Shown piece after piece: positions 53,716 through 64,000 of a stretch of 64,000 nt of DNA. This DNA is from Chlorops oryzae (taxonomy: Eukaryota; Arthropoda; Insecta; Diptera; Chloropidae), in contig CM035806.1 of assembly GCA_020466095.1 (NCBI GenBank), positions 56,254,916-56,318,915 of the forward strand, written 5' to 3'. Below the pieces are notes generated by a model. The model ran no database searches and was not told where the DNA came from. It worked only from the letters and a program-made list of their open reading frames with translations. Each line of letters begins with the position of its first letter. Position 1 is the stretch's first letter. The translations under genes and the position numbers were made by a program.

Positions 53716-55500
53716 ACTACGTTTATACGGCAGCTAACCGTAATCAAAAAGTAATCGCCAGTAGTGAAGTCAAGGATTATACGACAACCCAGCAACAGGA
53801 TTAAAATAACTTTTTCATGCTACCTGACTGTGAAAATAAAACGAAGTGGCAGCACACATACGAAAGCATGCGATTCGATTTTTTAAAATTTTCTATTATA
53901 AAGCGATAAAATGTCCGACTCGGACATAATTATTCTCCTGTCAATGTTAGTGCACAAGCGGACGGAAATTCTTGTGCAATGCTTCTGTTTCCATATGATT
54001 TCAATAAATAGCGCTGCCGGATCGTCAAAACAGTAAAGTTTCCGAAAAAAGTGGCGTCATCTGACGTATTCTTCGCAATTAGTGTGAGAGTAAGATGATT
54101 TGATGTCACCGTTTATACGGTAAAATTTGCTTTTCACTATATTTTTAATCGCGAGTAAGGGCGTTTATTATTGGAATTTTCAAATTATTTTTATACTCTG
54201 ACAATTTGCGCCGATTTTTATCGGGAAAGATTAGCGCCGATTTCAAATATTTTCACTATGAAGTATTGACGAGTCTCATTATCGTCGCATATTGGCACAA
54301 GCCTTTCAGCATGTATCTAGCATGTATTTCGATTCGAGTAGGCTGAAGATTTGAAAATGGTTTGAAAAATCAATATTAGGCCATTTTGCTTCTAAAACGC
54401 GCAGTTTTTAGACGACGAAAGGCAGCCTAATTTAATTGCATATTATAAGTACTTATTCTGCGCAGATTGTTCCAGTTTGAAATGATTCTCGCATTCTATC
54501 TATCAGCGCATTAAATGTAGTAAAAAATTCGTTCACTGTGCAGAAAGCGAGGTCTCAGCTCAAGTCTATACCGCATTTTACAGTATTACTCCGACTGATG
54601 TTTTACGTGAATTCGGAGTTACTCGGTTTTACATTTTGATCAACGCTACCATCGGCGTGTTCGTTTTTTTTTTACTCATAGTAATATAAATTGCTCTTAT
54701 TATTCAAAAATTTATTTAACATGTTTGGCCTAAATTTATTTTTTATATGTACGAGGTCCGTTTAAAAGAAGAGGTGAATTTCGATGATCGATAATTTTTT
54801 TATTTTCGTAGACATGTTTCTGATATTTTGAATTTTACTGCGTTTATGGGCCAAAATTCTTTTTAATGCCTAAAATTCTGTCTCTGTTAATTAAATTCAG
54901 TTTTCATGAAGGAGCAAACCAAATTAACAACAAATTAAGTTTAACGAAAAATTTATTAATAACAAAATAAAATACTCTAGTCGAACTGAAAAAAAAAAAT
55001 CAAATACTACCAAAACTCCATTTTATTTACTCGCGCATTACAGTAACATTGTTGTCTTCTTTGGCAAGACAAGCCAAGATAACAATGTTACTGTAATTTG
55101 CGAGTAAACGAATTGGAGCTAACTCACGAAAATATATCGTGAATAGTGGGACTAATTGCGAGAAATACGCCAGATGATGCTTAATTTATTTTTCCCAGAT
55201 TTTGCTGCTTGTGACGATCCGGTAACGTTGTTTATTGAAATCATATGGAAACAGAAGCATTGTACAAGAATTTCCGTCCGCTTGTGCACTACACCAGCAT
55301 TGACAGGAGAATAATTATGTCCGAGTCGGACATTTTATCGCTTTATAGTAGAAAGTTGTAAATATGTACTCAAATTATAGGCTGACGTATGAGTGCTACC
55401 ACTTTGCTTTATTTTCAGTCAGGTATCTTGTTTCTGGCTTGTCGTGACTCACTACTCGCGATTAATTTTTAATTGCGATTAGGTGCCGCATACGTAGTAT
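53716..55500. repeat. Foldback element, 1.8 kb
   Basis: Arms of about 400 bp are reverse complements: ATGTCCGACTCGGACATAAT near 53910 pairs with ATTATGTCCGAGTCGGACAT near 55320. CATATGATTTCAATAAATAG and GCAATTAGTGTGAGAG blocks are mirrored also. The loop includes an insertion of the 54847-55105 MITE copy and is otherwise unclassified. Confidence 0.8.
54847..55105. repeat. Half copy of the 50075-50512 MITE
   Basis: It matches the left half and centre of that MITE (TGGGCCAAAATTCTTTTTAA, then CTCTAGTCGAACTG and AACATTGTTGTCTTC). The right arm is missing. Confidence 0.8.
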
Positions 55501-55504
55501 TTTT

Positions 55505-55975
55505 CAGAAATGGAATAAAGTGCGCCAAGCGCTTCAAAATTTTGACTGTGGCATTCAGAGAGTCTACTTTGTCTCAAAAAAAAAAAATTTCATTAGAGGT
55601 ACAAGCGCTTTACAAAAGGCCGAGAAGTTGTTGATGACGATTATTGCATCCTGGAGTTGCAACCACGTCAACAAGCGAAGAAAACATCGAAAGAGTAGAG
55701 AAAATGAGCAAGTGGCAGAGGATGTTGGCGTTTCAATTGGCTCATGCCATTCAGTTTTCCCGGATGTTTTGGTCATGAAACGTGTGGCAGCGAAGTTTGT
55801 TCCGAAATTGCTAAATTTTAAGCAAAAACAATCTTGTTGAACGTCAACACATATCCAGATTTGCTCAAAACGGTCATGGCTGGTGAAGAACCGTGGGTAT
55901 ATGGTTATGGAATTAGAATTAGAAATAAGGCCCAATCATATCAATGGAAGCGACCAGAAGAGCCAAAAATAATCC
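55505..55975 (+). pseudogene. Mariner transposase relic
   Basis: Plus-strand frames show VAEDVGVSIGSCHSVFPDVL then MKRVAAKFVPKLLNFKQKQS, the second helix-turn-helix and linker of mariner transposases. After a stop the sequence resumes as EEPWVYGYGIR and AQSYQWKRPEEPK. The canonical GDETW site reads GEEPW, so the first catalytic Asp is changed to Glu. Stops and shifts follow. The start at 55505 is approximate and no inverted termini were identified. It sits immediately after the foldback at 53716-55500. Confidence 0.82.
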
Positions 55976-58900
55976 TGATTATAAGTTCATGTCAAATCAA
56001 GTAAACACATTACCCAATCACCCATCCAGATTTCGGAATATTTTAAATGACAATCATCTTAAAATAGTGCACATAGTTATTAAATAAAAAAGCTCTGACA
56101 TTTTTACTAGAACATGTAGGAACTTAAAATCAATATTCAAATATACGCAAGTTAAACATATTTAAAAATATCAATAGGGGTGTTAACTTAAACGTATATT
56201 TGCTCGAAATTCTCGAAATCTCGTAAATCAAGAAGTTTAAGATACTAATAAATGACATTTTTTATGAAAAATTTAACGCTTTTTCAATCTTTTCACTTTT
56301 GAGGGAATACCCTAAATATTTTACATTCTTAGAAAAAATTTTTAGACTACAAAAGAAAAATAAAACCACGCCCTTTTTATAAACAAAACTATAAAAGATA
56401 GAGATCGAAACATCGAATTTGGAAATGATTGCTTTATTTTAAGCAATTTTCGCAAACATTTTTGGGTTTTTCGCCATTCCACACTGTGCCACGCCCACTC
56501 AAAAAATTGGTTCTTACTGCCCCAGTCATCAGATTTAATTAAGTGATGAAAGTTTATCTGTATGTAAATACTTCGCTATCGAGAAGGTCTTGGACACAAA
56601 GGACAATTTATTTCAAAATTCTAGCTCAAAATACTATATGTGCAACAGATATGCGGTTACAAATCCGGTACCCGGCTATCCGGACAAAAATTAACTGCTC
56701 GGTCTGATACCGGATAAAAAAAAGTCATAATTATTCAGTGCAGTTTGTATTGGACGTTAAGATTGCGGCGGCGTTGTCAATATTTGTTTTTACTACGGAA
56801 CGTACATTTTGTAGAATGGCATGCTGATGATCACATTACTCTTAAGGGCGCACAGATAAGGATTTTCGTCTACAATTATTTTGTTTTTAATATGTCTCCT
56901 CACATTTAAAGCAATGACGTTTTTGGACCGCCTTTGGACGAAGGAACGGAACTACAGCTGCCGAGCTGCCTAATGCATACGGAAATTCAGTAACAGTTAC
57001 ACTGCCTATTAATTAGAAACTCAAAGGGTTTCATTTAAGTATATTTATGTTGCTCCCGAAAATGAGTATTGCCAATTAAATTACTTTGGCATTGAAAAAA
57101 AAAATCAGCTATCCGGTTATTTCGGTCTCACATCTTGCCGGGTATCCGGTGTGCAGCCCAATCACTATCCTTTACATCTCTACAAAATACACATTCATTC
57201 TGAAACATACTTATTTTACTCATGTCAATGATTTACTCCGTCATATCAAATAAAGCCTTTTTGAAAAGCTTTAATGTTTAAATTTTGGACTGGAAACTAA
57301 AACTGGACGACATAATATAGAAAAAATTAAAAATGCGGCATGTAAAAATATGGTGTGGACGTTACTTTCTAACCGCTTTCCTTTTTTCATATTCGATTAT
57401 AATTAATAAAAAAAAAATTCAAAAATTTAAAATAAACCCCTAAACCGGAACCCTAGATATTCTATCGTTTTTCAATTCAACATAACCTCAAAATTGCTTC
57501 ATTTCCAATGTTGCCATTTCTAAAACACATACAACATAATATCCGTTCTAACCTACAAAAACAGAGCGCAATTGCTAAAGACTGAATTCAGTAACAATAA
57601 CATTCGAAACGAAAAAAACATGTTAAAATCATATTAAAAACTTTTTTATACCATGCAAGCCGGATAAGAAAAAAAAAAAAAATAAAAAAAAAGCCCTCAC
57701 TCGAAATCACGATCAACACACTCTCGCTAACTTGTTTCTTTTCAGCCACACTGAATACACAAAATATATACGGAGAACGCTACACACGCAACCCTTAACG
57801 TTTTGCTGAAAACTTGATAAATAAAAGAGAAAGAACACTTACGGTAGAGTCCAACACGTGTACATTCCAGCCGTACAAGATTTAGAAACTTTTAACTTTT
57901 ATGGCACTGATTTATATTAACTTGATTTCAACTCTTTTAATCAAACCCCATCAACTTCTTTGCACACGAATTTTACGACGCTTGCTTGCTAAAAACATCA
58001 CCACGATACCCAATGCTGATAATTATTGCAGTAGAATGACAATTCAAGTGTGTGACAGCTGCCAGCTGTTTTTAGCTTTTATTTCGTAAAATGTGACATC
58101 TATATTTGTTTTAAGGATTTTTATCGGCTGTCAAAATATTTACGTGAAATCAATAGTGATTAGGATTTTGTTTTAGGTTTTTTTTTTTAAATTTTATCGC
58201 AGTATACCGTACTTATAATAGGATTCGGTGCAGCATTGGTGAACTCTGTTGACAAACACGTCAAGTACTATTTTAAAACAAAATGGCGGCATGACTCGCA
58301 CAACATGTGATTATGGATTCATAAAAGCGTTCTCGTTCTTATTGAACGAGTAACAAAAACACAACCGTAATATTATATTTACCATAACATATTAAATAAA
58401 AGGCAATTTATTTGAAGATGGATTCATGCCTACCTTTTAAAAAATCGATTCGAAAGCTTTTTAGATAGTTTTCAAAATTGTATAATAGCTTGTGTATTTT
58501 ACATTATTATAATTGAGACAATTTTTTTTTTTTTTTTTGATTTTGTTCCATCCATTCTTTTTCATTTTAAACAATAAATTATCGTTTATCAATCTTATAT
58601 ATGAAGCTTAGATTGTCAAGTATCATCATAGAACCAGGTAGCAAAATCCCCATGTTCTTTTATCAAACAAAAATTATTTACTTCATGGAGTTAATTTAAA
58701 TTTATCGAAACCTCTTGGAACCCTGAATCGTATATAAAATCATATAAAATCCTTAAGTAAAAACTTAATATTAATCGATAAATTTGCATTAAAATCTAAA
58801 ATCGCTCTTCCAATCGGAAAAACTGTGTCAATTGAAAACGTATGCCTCGAGTCTGTAGAAGACGAGTATTGGCGAAGTTAGAGTCATGAAAATAAAAGCA

Positions 58901-60833
58901 AAAATGCCACGTGGCGCTGATTTACTGAAAAGACCAACATTGATCTTTCAGGAACTACGAAACAGCAGAAAACAAAAGAAAAGATGAAGAAATTATTTCT
59001 TGCTTGCTAAATCAAACAATTCGACAGCTAAATTTGTATGTGTTTATTGCCAATTTGCTTTGACAAGTTTTAAAAAATTCACTTATGCTAAAAGGAAGAC
59101 AAATAAGTTTACCTCATTCCGTATTATCTATTATCCAAGATAAAGTAAAAATATATAAAGATGTCGAGCAGATCTGTCTTAGCATGCAATAAAACGAATA
59201 TTGCCTGTTGTTTATTTCAATACATTTTAAGGTAAATGTAATTTTAAGAGTTTAAGAAAAGATCTCAGATTTTAGTAGATTTCATTTGATTTACGATAAA
59301 TTATTTTATAAATATTTATAGCTAGTTAAAATAAACAGAACTTATCAGAATATACGCATAGATAAATTAAATCCTGGTTACAATTCTTAAAACTAAATCT
59401 TTTGTGGTCTCCGGAAAAAAAACGTTCCCTTGTGAGACGTAGTGCTCTTTATCTTACGATAGTCAATAAACCATCTAGTTTTAATGATTTATGCTATTCA
59501 ATTTATTTTACAACATCCTTGAAGAATTAAATCAAAGATAAGACGAACGATGATAGAAACATCCTTATCTTTCTAAGGTCCAAATGTTATTTTTGGACAT
59601 AACCAAAATATATTTCAAAATCATAGGAACCAAAATCTTATTCGAATAGTGTTATAAACAAACTTTTTCGCGCCTGCTCTGCGTATGCGCAGCATTTTCA
59701 CTTCGATTTCGAAAAACTCCCAGTTCTATGCCCCAGTAAGTATCATATAGATGTTACGAAATCCAATAATTTGTATGTCCTTCCATAAAGAATGGAAAAA
59801 TTTTCGGCATGTATTTGCATTCTGATGGAACTTTTTATAGGTCCTATATTATTAAACTCATTAGTTTCACTTTTTCAAACGTCCTTAGTCTTTAATAGTA
59901 CAAAGCTTTAAGGTAGTTTAAAAGCACCCTCAAATGCTTCAAGAATAATCGAATATCGATCGTACCTAGAAGCATATTTTTGTTGTGAATTTTGTTGTTG
60001 TGCGAACACAAAGCAGTTTAACTAAAAAAAAAATCCAACTTATCAGTCCAATTTTAAGTGGCAAACGTAAAGAACACATTTTTATCAACTGTTTGATCTG
60101 CAAACTTAGTTTTAACCATAAACCTAAAATTTCCCGTACAATCGCTACTTTGTTAAAAAGTAACATTGCGCTATGTGTTGAAATTTTAAGTAGTAAATTA
60201 TTTCATGCGTAAACACTATTAAACAATCACGTGCTTACCTTTTAATTTATTTTTTCAACTCTCAAAATTGATGATCACGTTCTATCTATTTTATTATTGA
60301 TTCAAAAAAAGGTAGTGTCAGAAAGGTAGTTGTTACGATTCACGGCAGCACTGGCACGATGAAAATAAATTGTCATACCGCTCGAAAACAAAATGGCGAA
60401 TGCTGTTGTGTGCTTTGTGATGAATGAAACTTTTTTTTTTAAGACTGATTTAATCAAAAGAATGTTAAATTTACAAAAACCTTTTTGAAATAACATTACC
60501 ACGACTCTTAAGTTGTATTAAAGTCGATTTTACCCTTTCCAATAACCAAACATTGCCGAAGCAAACAAGTGAAGAAAATACATCACTGAAAGGATCATTT
60601 CAAATACAGCTCTGAGCAGAATTAAGAACTATCATTATAATTTCATAAAATAAGTTGCAAACCGCAAACAATTCACTTAAAAATATAATTTTTAATGCTC
60701 TGCATTGCTGGAAAATCACTTTTAACATTTTCGGCGTCTCAGTGATATGATAAAAGATAGGTATTTATTTTTATTAGGGTTTTTTTTTTTTTTTTTGGTG
60801 CGCTCGAAAAGAAATTTGAACACCCTTTTAATA
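55976..60833. other. Long region, repeat fragments, no gene
   Basis: A repeat near 56215-56300 matches 20700-20800. Two GCCACGCC-type motifs lie near 56370 and 56490. On the minus strand TCTACC|GTAAGTG near 57843 is a plausible donor, and this could be a 5' untranslated exon of ocm, but that is weak. A 22-base T run lies near 58525. Nothing coding is recognised. Confidence 0.4.
56647..57172. repeat. Candidate hAT-like element with ATCCGG motifs
   Basis: The left part has several AATCCGGTA and TATCCGG motifs, and the right end has GCCGGGTATCCGGTGTGC. Similar motifs occur near 38655-38760. Precise ends and a target duplication could not be fixed. Confidence 0.35.
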
Positions 60834-61300
60834 AGGGGCCGTCCATATATTACGTCAGCATGTTTTTGACCATTTTAGACCCCCTCCTGACCCTTATCAT
60901 CAATCGTCATAAACCAGATTTGGAAATGTGGGCCTAGCAAAAGGGCATTTTTCAAAAATTGTCTCCTAAAACCGAAAGTCACATTGGAATTGAACTAACT
61001 ATAGTATATAGACTTCATTTATAGTCAGACATCCTTTACAAAAATTTGCTTGATTGATATATTTTTAGGAATACTTCCAGTACTAGGGTCTGCGCTTATA
61101 TAATATTATGAATAAATTTGCAAAAATTAGAAATGTGGGCTTGGAAACAAAGGGGCAGGAGGGGGTTGTCATTAAGTAGTTGAACAGAAGTCGGCTTATG
61201 AGGCTCCTTCATGGCCTTGAAAATCTCCAAAATACTTTGTTTTGATGGTTGTGATCTTGAGGCCCGTTAAAAAAAATATATACATATATATATATACAGA
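60834..61300. repeat. Terminus of a GGGGCCGTCCATATATTACG-type element
   Basis: The start AGGGGCCGTCCATATATTAC resembles the ends at 21438 and 61997-62585. A matching opposite end of its own is not certain, so it may be truncated or share the end at 62585. Confidence 0.45.
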
Positions 61301-61994
61301 TATGTGACTATTTTACACGGGAAACCAATTCCCTGTGATTTTTGATTTCCCGGGAAATTGAACTAGATGTGATTCAGTTCCCGGTAAATACAATTTGAGT
61401 GAAAGAAAAAATTATGGCAGCCTCATTTTCGAATGTGAAGTACCGAAAATATATACATTTAATCAATTAAAAATACCGATTGCAATTGTTTTCGCAACCA
61501 GAATTTTGGGAAATGGGCAAAATATATCGCGCCAATATATTTAGTTTAGGGACATACATATATCGAGCCCTAACCGCCAAATTGATGTAAGCAACCAAAA
61601 ATCAAATTTTACAGGAGAGCGTATTTTCGCAACTTGTTTGCATTGACTGGCATTCAAATTATAAAACTTATCGTGCAATATCTCCGTTTCTATTGAGCTT
61701 ATTGTCGTTATATTTTACTAGGTGATGAGTTTCAGGCTGTAGAACATATTTCCATCAAAAAGTCAATTTCGAAAAAAATGGCACATCAATTTGGCGGTTT
61801 GGCTCGATATATCTTAGAAAATTATTTTCATTATGTTTATAGTATGGGTAGACTTGTTGCTCAGTACACACACAATGGCAACATTGCGGGTTATTTCTAT
61901 CGGGTAAATTGTTTTCCATTCTTGAATATTTTCCCTCTTTTTAAATATCAATATGTATCAATTACCTTTCCCCGGGAAAAGGAAAACAGTCACA
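61301..61994. mobile_element. Candidate MITE, TATGTGACT ends
   Basis: TATGTGACTATTTTACACGG at 61301 is matched as an inverted repeat by AAACAGTCACATA, which ends at 61996. CCCGGGAAA-type motifs recur near both ends (61355, 61972). Its right edge touches the next element. Confidence 0.5.
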
Positions 61995-61996
61995 TA

Positions 61997-62585
61997 GGGG
62001 GACGTCCTTTAATTCCGTCAACAAAAAAAGGGGGAGGTAAGGTCAAGGGTAGGTCTCACCAAGGGAAGGAGGGGTTTTTTGAAACTCTTACGTCAACTTT
62101 TGAATCTTCGTCTGGTGTATTTGATTCATTTTGCTCCGAATTGCATAAATTCAAAAAATAGATCTCTTTCACCGACAAACGATAAAAGTACTTAATATAT
62201 CGCACCCTTGCTACTAAATCGGCACAATTCAAAATTTCGCATTTCTCAAAAATCATTCAATCCCTCTTGACTCTAAGGAGAAATGAAATTTTTTCTAAAC
62301 TAATATTACTCTTAATCGACTGCTGCATCAGTCAATATAAGCATTAATTCTCAATGTGTTGGGTTTCTTACAGAAAAAAGCAATCGAACATAAAAAAATT
62401 GATTAAACAATTTTTAAATTGTGCCGATTTATTAGCAAGGGTGCGATATGTACTTTTTTCATATACCACAAATAAATTCCATGTGTCCTATTACATCATG
62501 AAATGGTATGGAAAAATACGACAAAATCTCACCTTAGGGGGTCCAAATTTGGAGAAAATCTGTCCACGTAATTAATGGACGTCCC
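61997..62585. mobile_element. TA-flanked inverted-repeat element, 589 bp
   Basis: It begins GGGGGACGTCCTTTAATTCC and ends with the complement of GGGACGTCCATTAATTACG. TA lies at 61995-61996 and 62586-62587. An inner palindrome pairs CGCACCCTTGCTACTAAATC (62202) with GATTTATTAGCAAGGGTGCG (62427). It is non-coding. Confidence 0.65.
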
Positions 62586-62713
62586 TAGCTGATAAATTCA
62601 AATATACAGGTATCTGATCATTTATCTGTGTGGGGTATTCAATTATCAGGGTCGCCTGGTTACATCTCTACTTGTTATTATTGAATTTGTTGCTCCCTTT
62701 TCGCTAAAAAAAT

Positions 62714-62869
62714 GGAGAATTTACTTTTCTCGAGACTGAAATTCTCCTTTTTTAAATAGATAGGGTAAGGAAAATTGTGAGTATGAGTCAAATAATAACC
62801 ATTCATCAAATTTCTTTCCCCAAATATTTAAAAAAGGAGAATTTTACTCTCCAGAAAAGTAAATTCTCC
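62714..62869. repeat. Inverted repeat of about 155 bp
   Basis: GGAGAATTTACTTTTCTCGA near 62714 pairs with AGAAAAGTAAATTCTCC ending near 62869. The arms of about 45 bp also share internal ATTCTCCTTTTTT. It is a small MITE-like hairpin. Confidence 0.7.
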
Positions 62870-64000
62870 GGGAATTCGTTCACCGGAAATATTCAGAATC
62901 GGGCTGTATAAATAACGTCATCCTTTTTTTTTGCTATAAAGGTAGTGAATATTTAAGAATTACAATTGAAACGCATCCGTGTTGAATCTCATCTTTAGAA
63001 TACTCTTCAATAAAATCTATAGCCAAAATACCGTTAAAAACGTATCTGGTTAAAATCAAAAATCGCTCTAAATTAAGACATGCTAGATGTCATATTACTT
63101 CTTAATGACTCCGAGCAATATTTAAAAAATTGATTAAAAGTTCAGTGCATACTTGGTGTTACCATACGTAATAATCAAATACAGGATAAGAGGACTGAAA
63201 ATGTCAATATTAAACGTCGAATCTATCGACCGTGCAAAGAGCAAAACAAACTCGTTCCGCAGTATGAATTTTCAGCCTTATGAATGATTCAAATCGTATT
63301 TGATAAAGCTCTTGCTTGGCCTACTTTCTTCACATCCAAAAAATTTGAAAGAAAAGAGATTAAAATGACAGTAAAACGAGTTAATCGTCTCAATGTTTAA
63401 TAAACACACAGATATAAATTCTAAAACAGTTTTATTTACAAAGGAAATATTTGGTACTCATCAATCCTTTTTTAAGTAAAAAACTTATCTATTTTACAAC
63501 GCTAGTTCACAAATCTGGAGAGAAAAAAATCAGCTGATGTTTAATACCTTTAAATAATAATTCATTAAGTTTTTCAGTAGGGCCTCTTGTTTTCCAGGCT
63601 TTTATTATTGCTGTTTATGTGAAATCTTATCAAACGCAGGATCCGTCGCGATAAAATCAAATCCGAATTGGGTCCGTTTGGAGTGCAGGCATAACGATCT
63701 TAAAATGTACGGATTGATTTAACAATCAAAGTAGAAATGACTGGAAACTTTAACCATTTGAAAAATGAAATGGGACTCCCAAAATGTTTTTAAAAGACCT
63801 GAAAAGAAATAAGAAAGAGTTATTTGTCGTGCATTTTTGTTAAAAGGTTTAAAAATTGATTTATGTTCGTAAATAATCAGAAGGACCTATTTTAATGGAT
63901 TAGTTGTTGCGGAATTTTTGTGTGATCATTTAAAAATCAGAAATCCTTTTCTCATCATTTAAACATTTTCAATTTAGATTTTTTTAAATACAATGATGGG
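62870..64000. other. Right end of window, no gene recognised
   Basis: AT-rich, with only short frames lacking domains. No repeat with clear ends was seen. Confidence 0.4.

Noticed and set aside
57843..57900. 5' untranslated exon of ocm ending at TCTACC|GTAAGTG
   Set aside because: The donor match is good, but a start codon inside it would not join in frame with the next exon, and there is no other support.
61778..62161. 127-residue frame MAHQFGGLARYILEN...
   Set aside because: It crosses the boundary between two MITEs, so the frame is chance.

Overview
This is AT-rich eukaryotic DNA with introns, from a higher fly. The protein sequences and the nested Tid-in-Alg3 layout match Drosophila, and a tephritid-type fly with a repeat-rich genome fits best. 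The family-level placement is an inference. There are no bacterial features, and I saw no CRISPR array, tRNA or rRNA.

Four host genes are well supported. (1) Alg3/l(2)not on the plus strand has exon 1 at 9421-9697 and exon 2 at 33054-34394, separated by a 23.4 kb intron. It makes the ER mannosyltransferase of N-glycan precursor assembly. Exon 2 as given carries a one-base frameshift near 33162-33167. (2) Tid, a mitochondrial DnaJ co-chaperone, lies on the minus strand inside that intron (11896-10324, two exons). (3) RagC-D, the Rag GTPase of amino-acid signalling to TORC1, is on the plus strand (35709-37617, six exons in my model). (4) A six-exon minus-strand gene (53137-43425) encodes a 2374-residue nuclear-type protein. 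It has a cysteine-rich motif like that of vertebrate MGA and is provisionally the fly gene over compensating males (ocm).

Nearly everything else is transposon-derived. 1-8523 holds a dead Tc1-like element, a hAT MITE with a perfect 8-bp target duplication, several inverted-repeat elements, and a 2.1 kb palindrome abutting a 1 kb element with repeated internal motifs. 8782-9060 holds a 32-bp minisatellite and three perfect TATCGATA (DREF-type) sites just upstream of Alg3. The Alg3 intron (9698-33053) holds Tid, then foldback elements, a LINE fragment, hAT and CACTA-like remnants, a Harbinger MITE and two hAT elements. 34395-35708 holds a mariner deletion derivative. 37618-43424 shows little. 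The ocm introns carry two MITEs. 53174-64000 holds a nested foldback, a mariner transposase relic and several MITEs.

The host genes serve unrelated housekeeping roles (ER glycosylation, mitochondrial protein folding, nutrient sensing, chromatin or transcription). I see no operon-like logic and no convincing new biological system. The most notable points are the conserved nested gene with a repeat-inflated intron, the Alg3 frameshift, the promoter-proximal DRE cluster, and the density of long palindromic elements with subterminal motif arrays.
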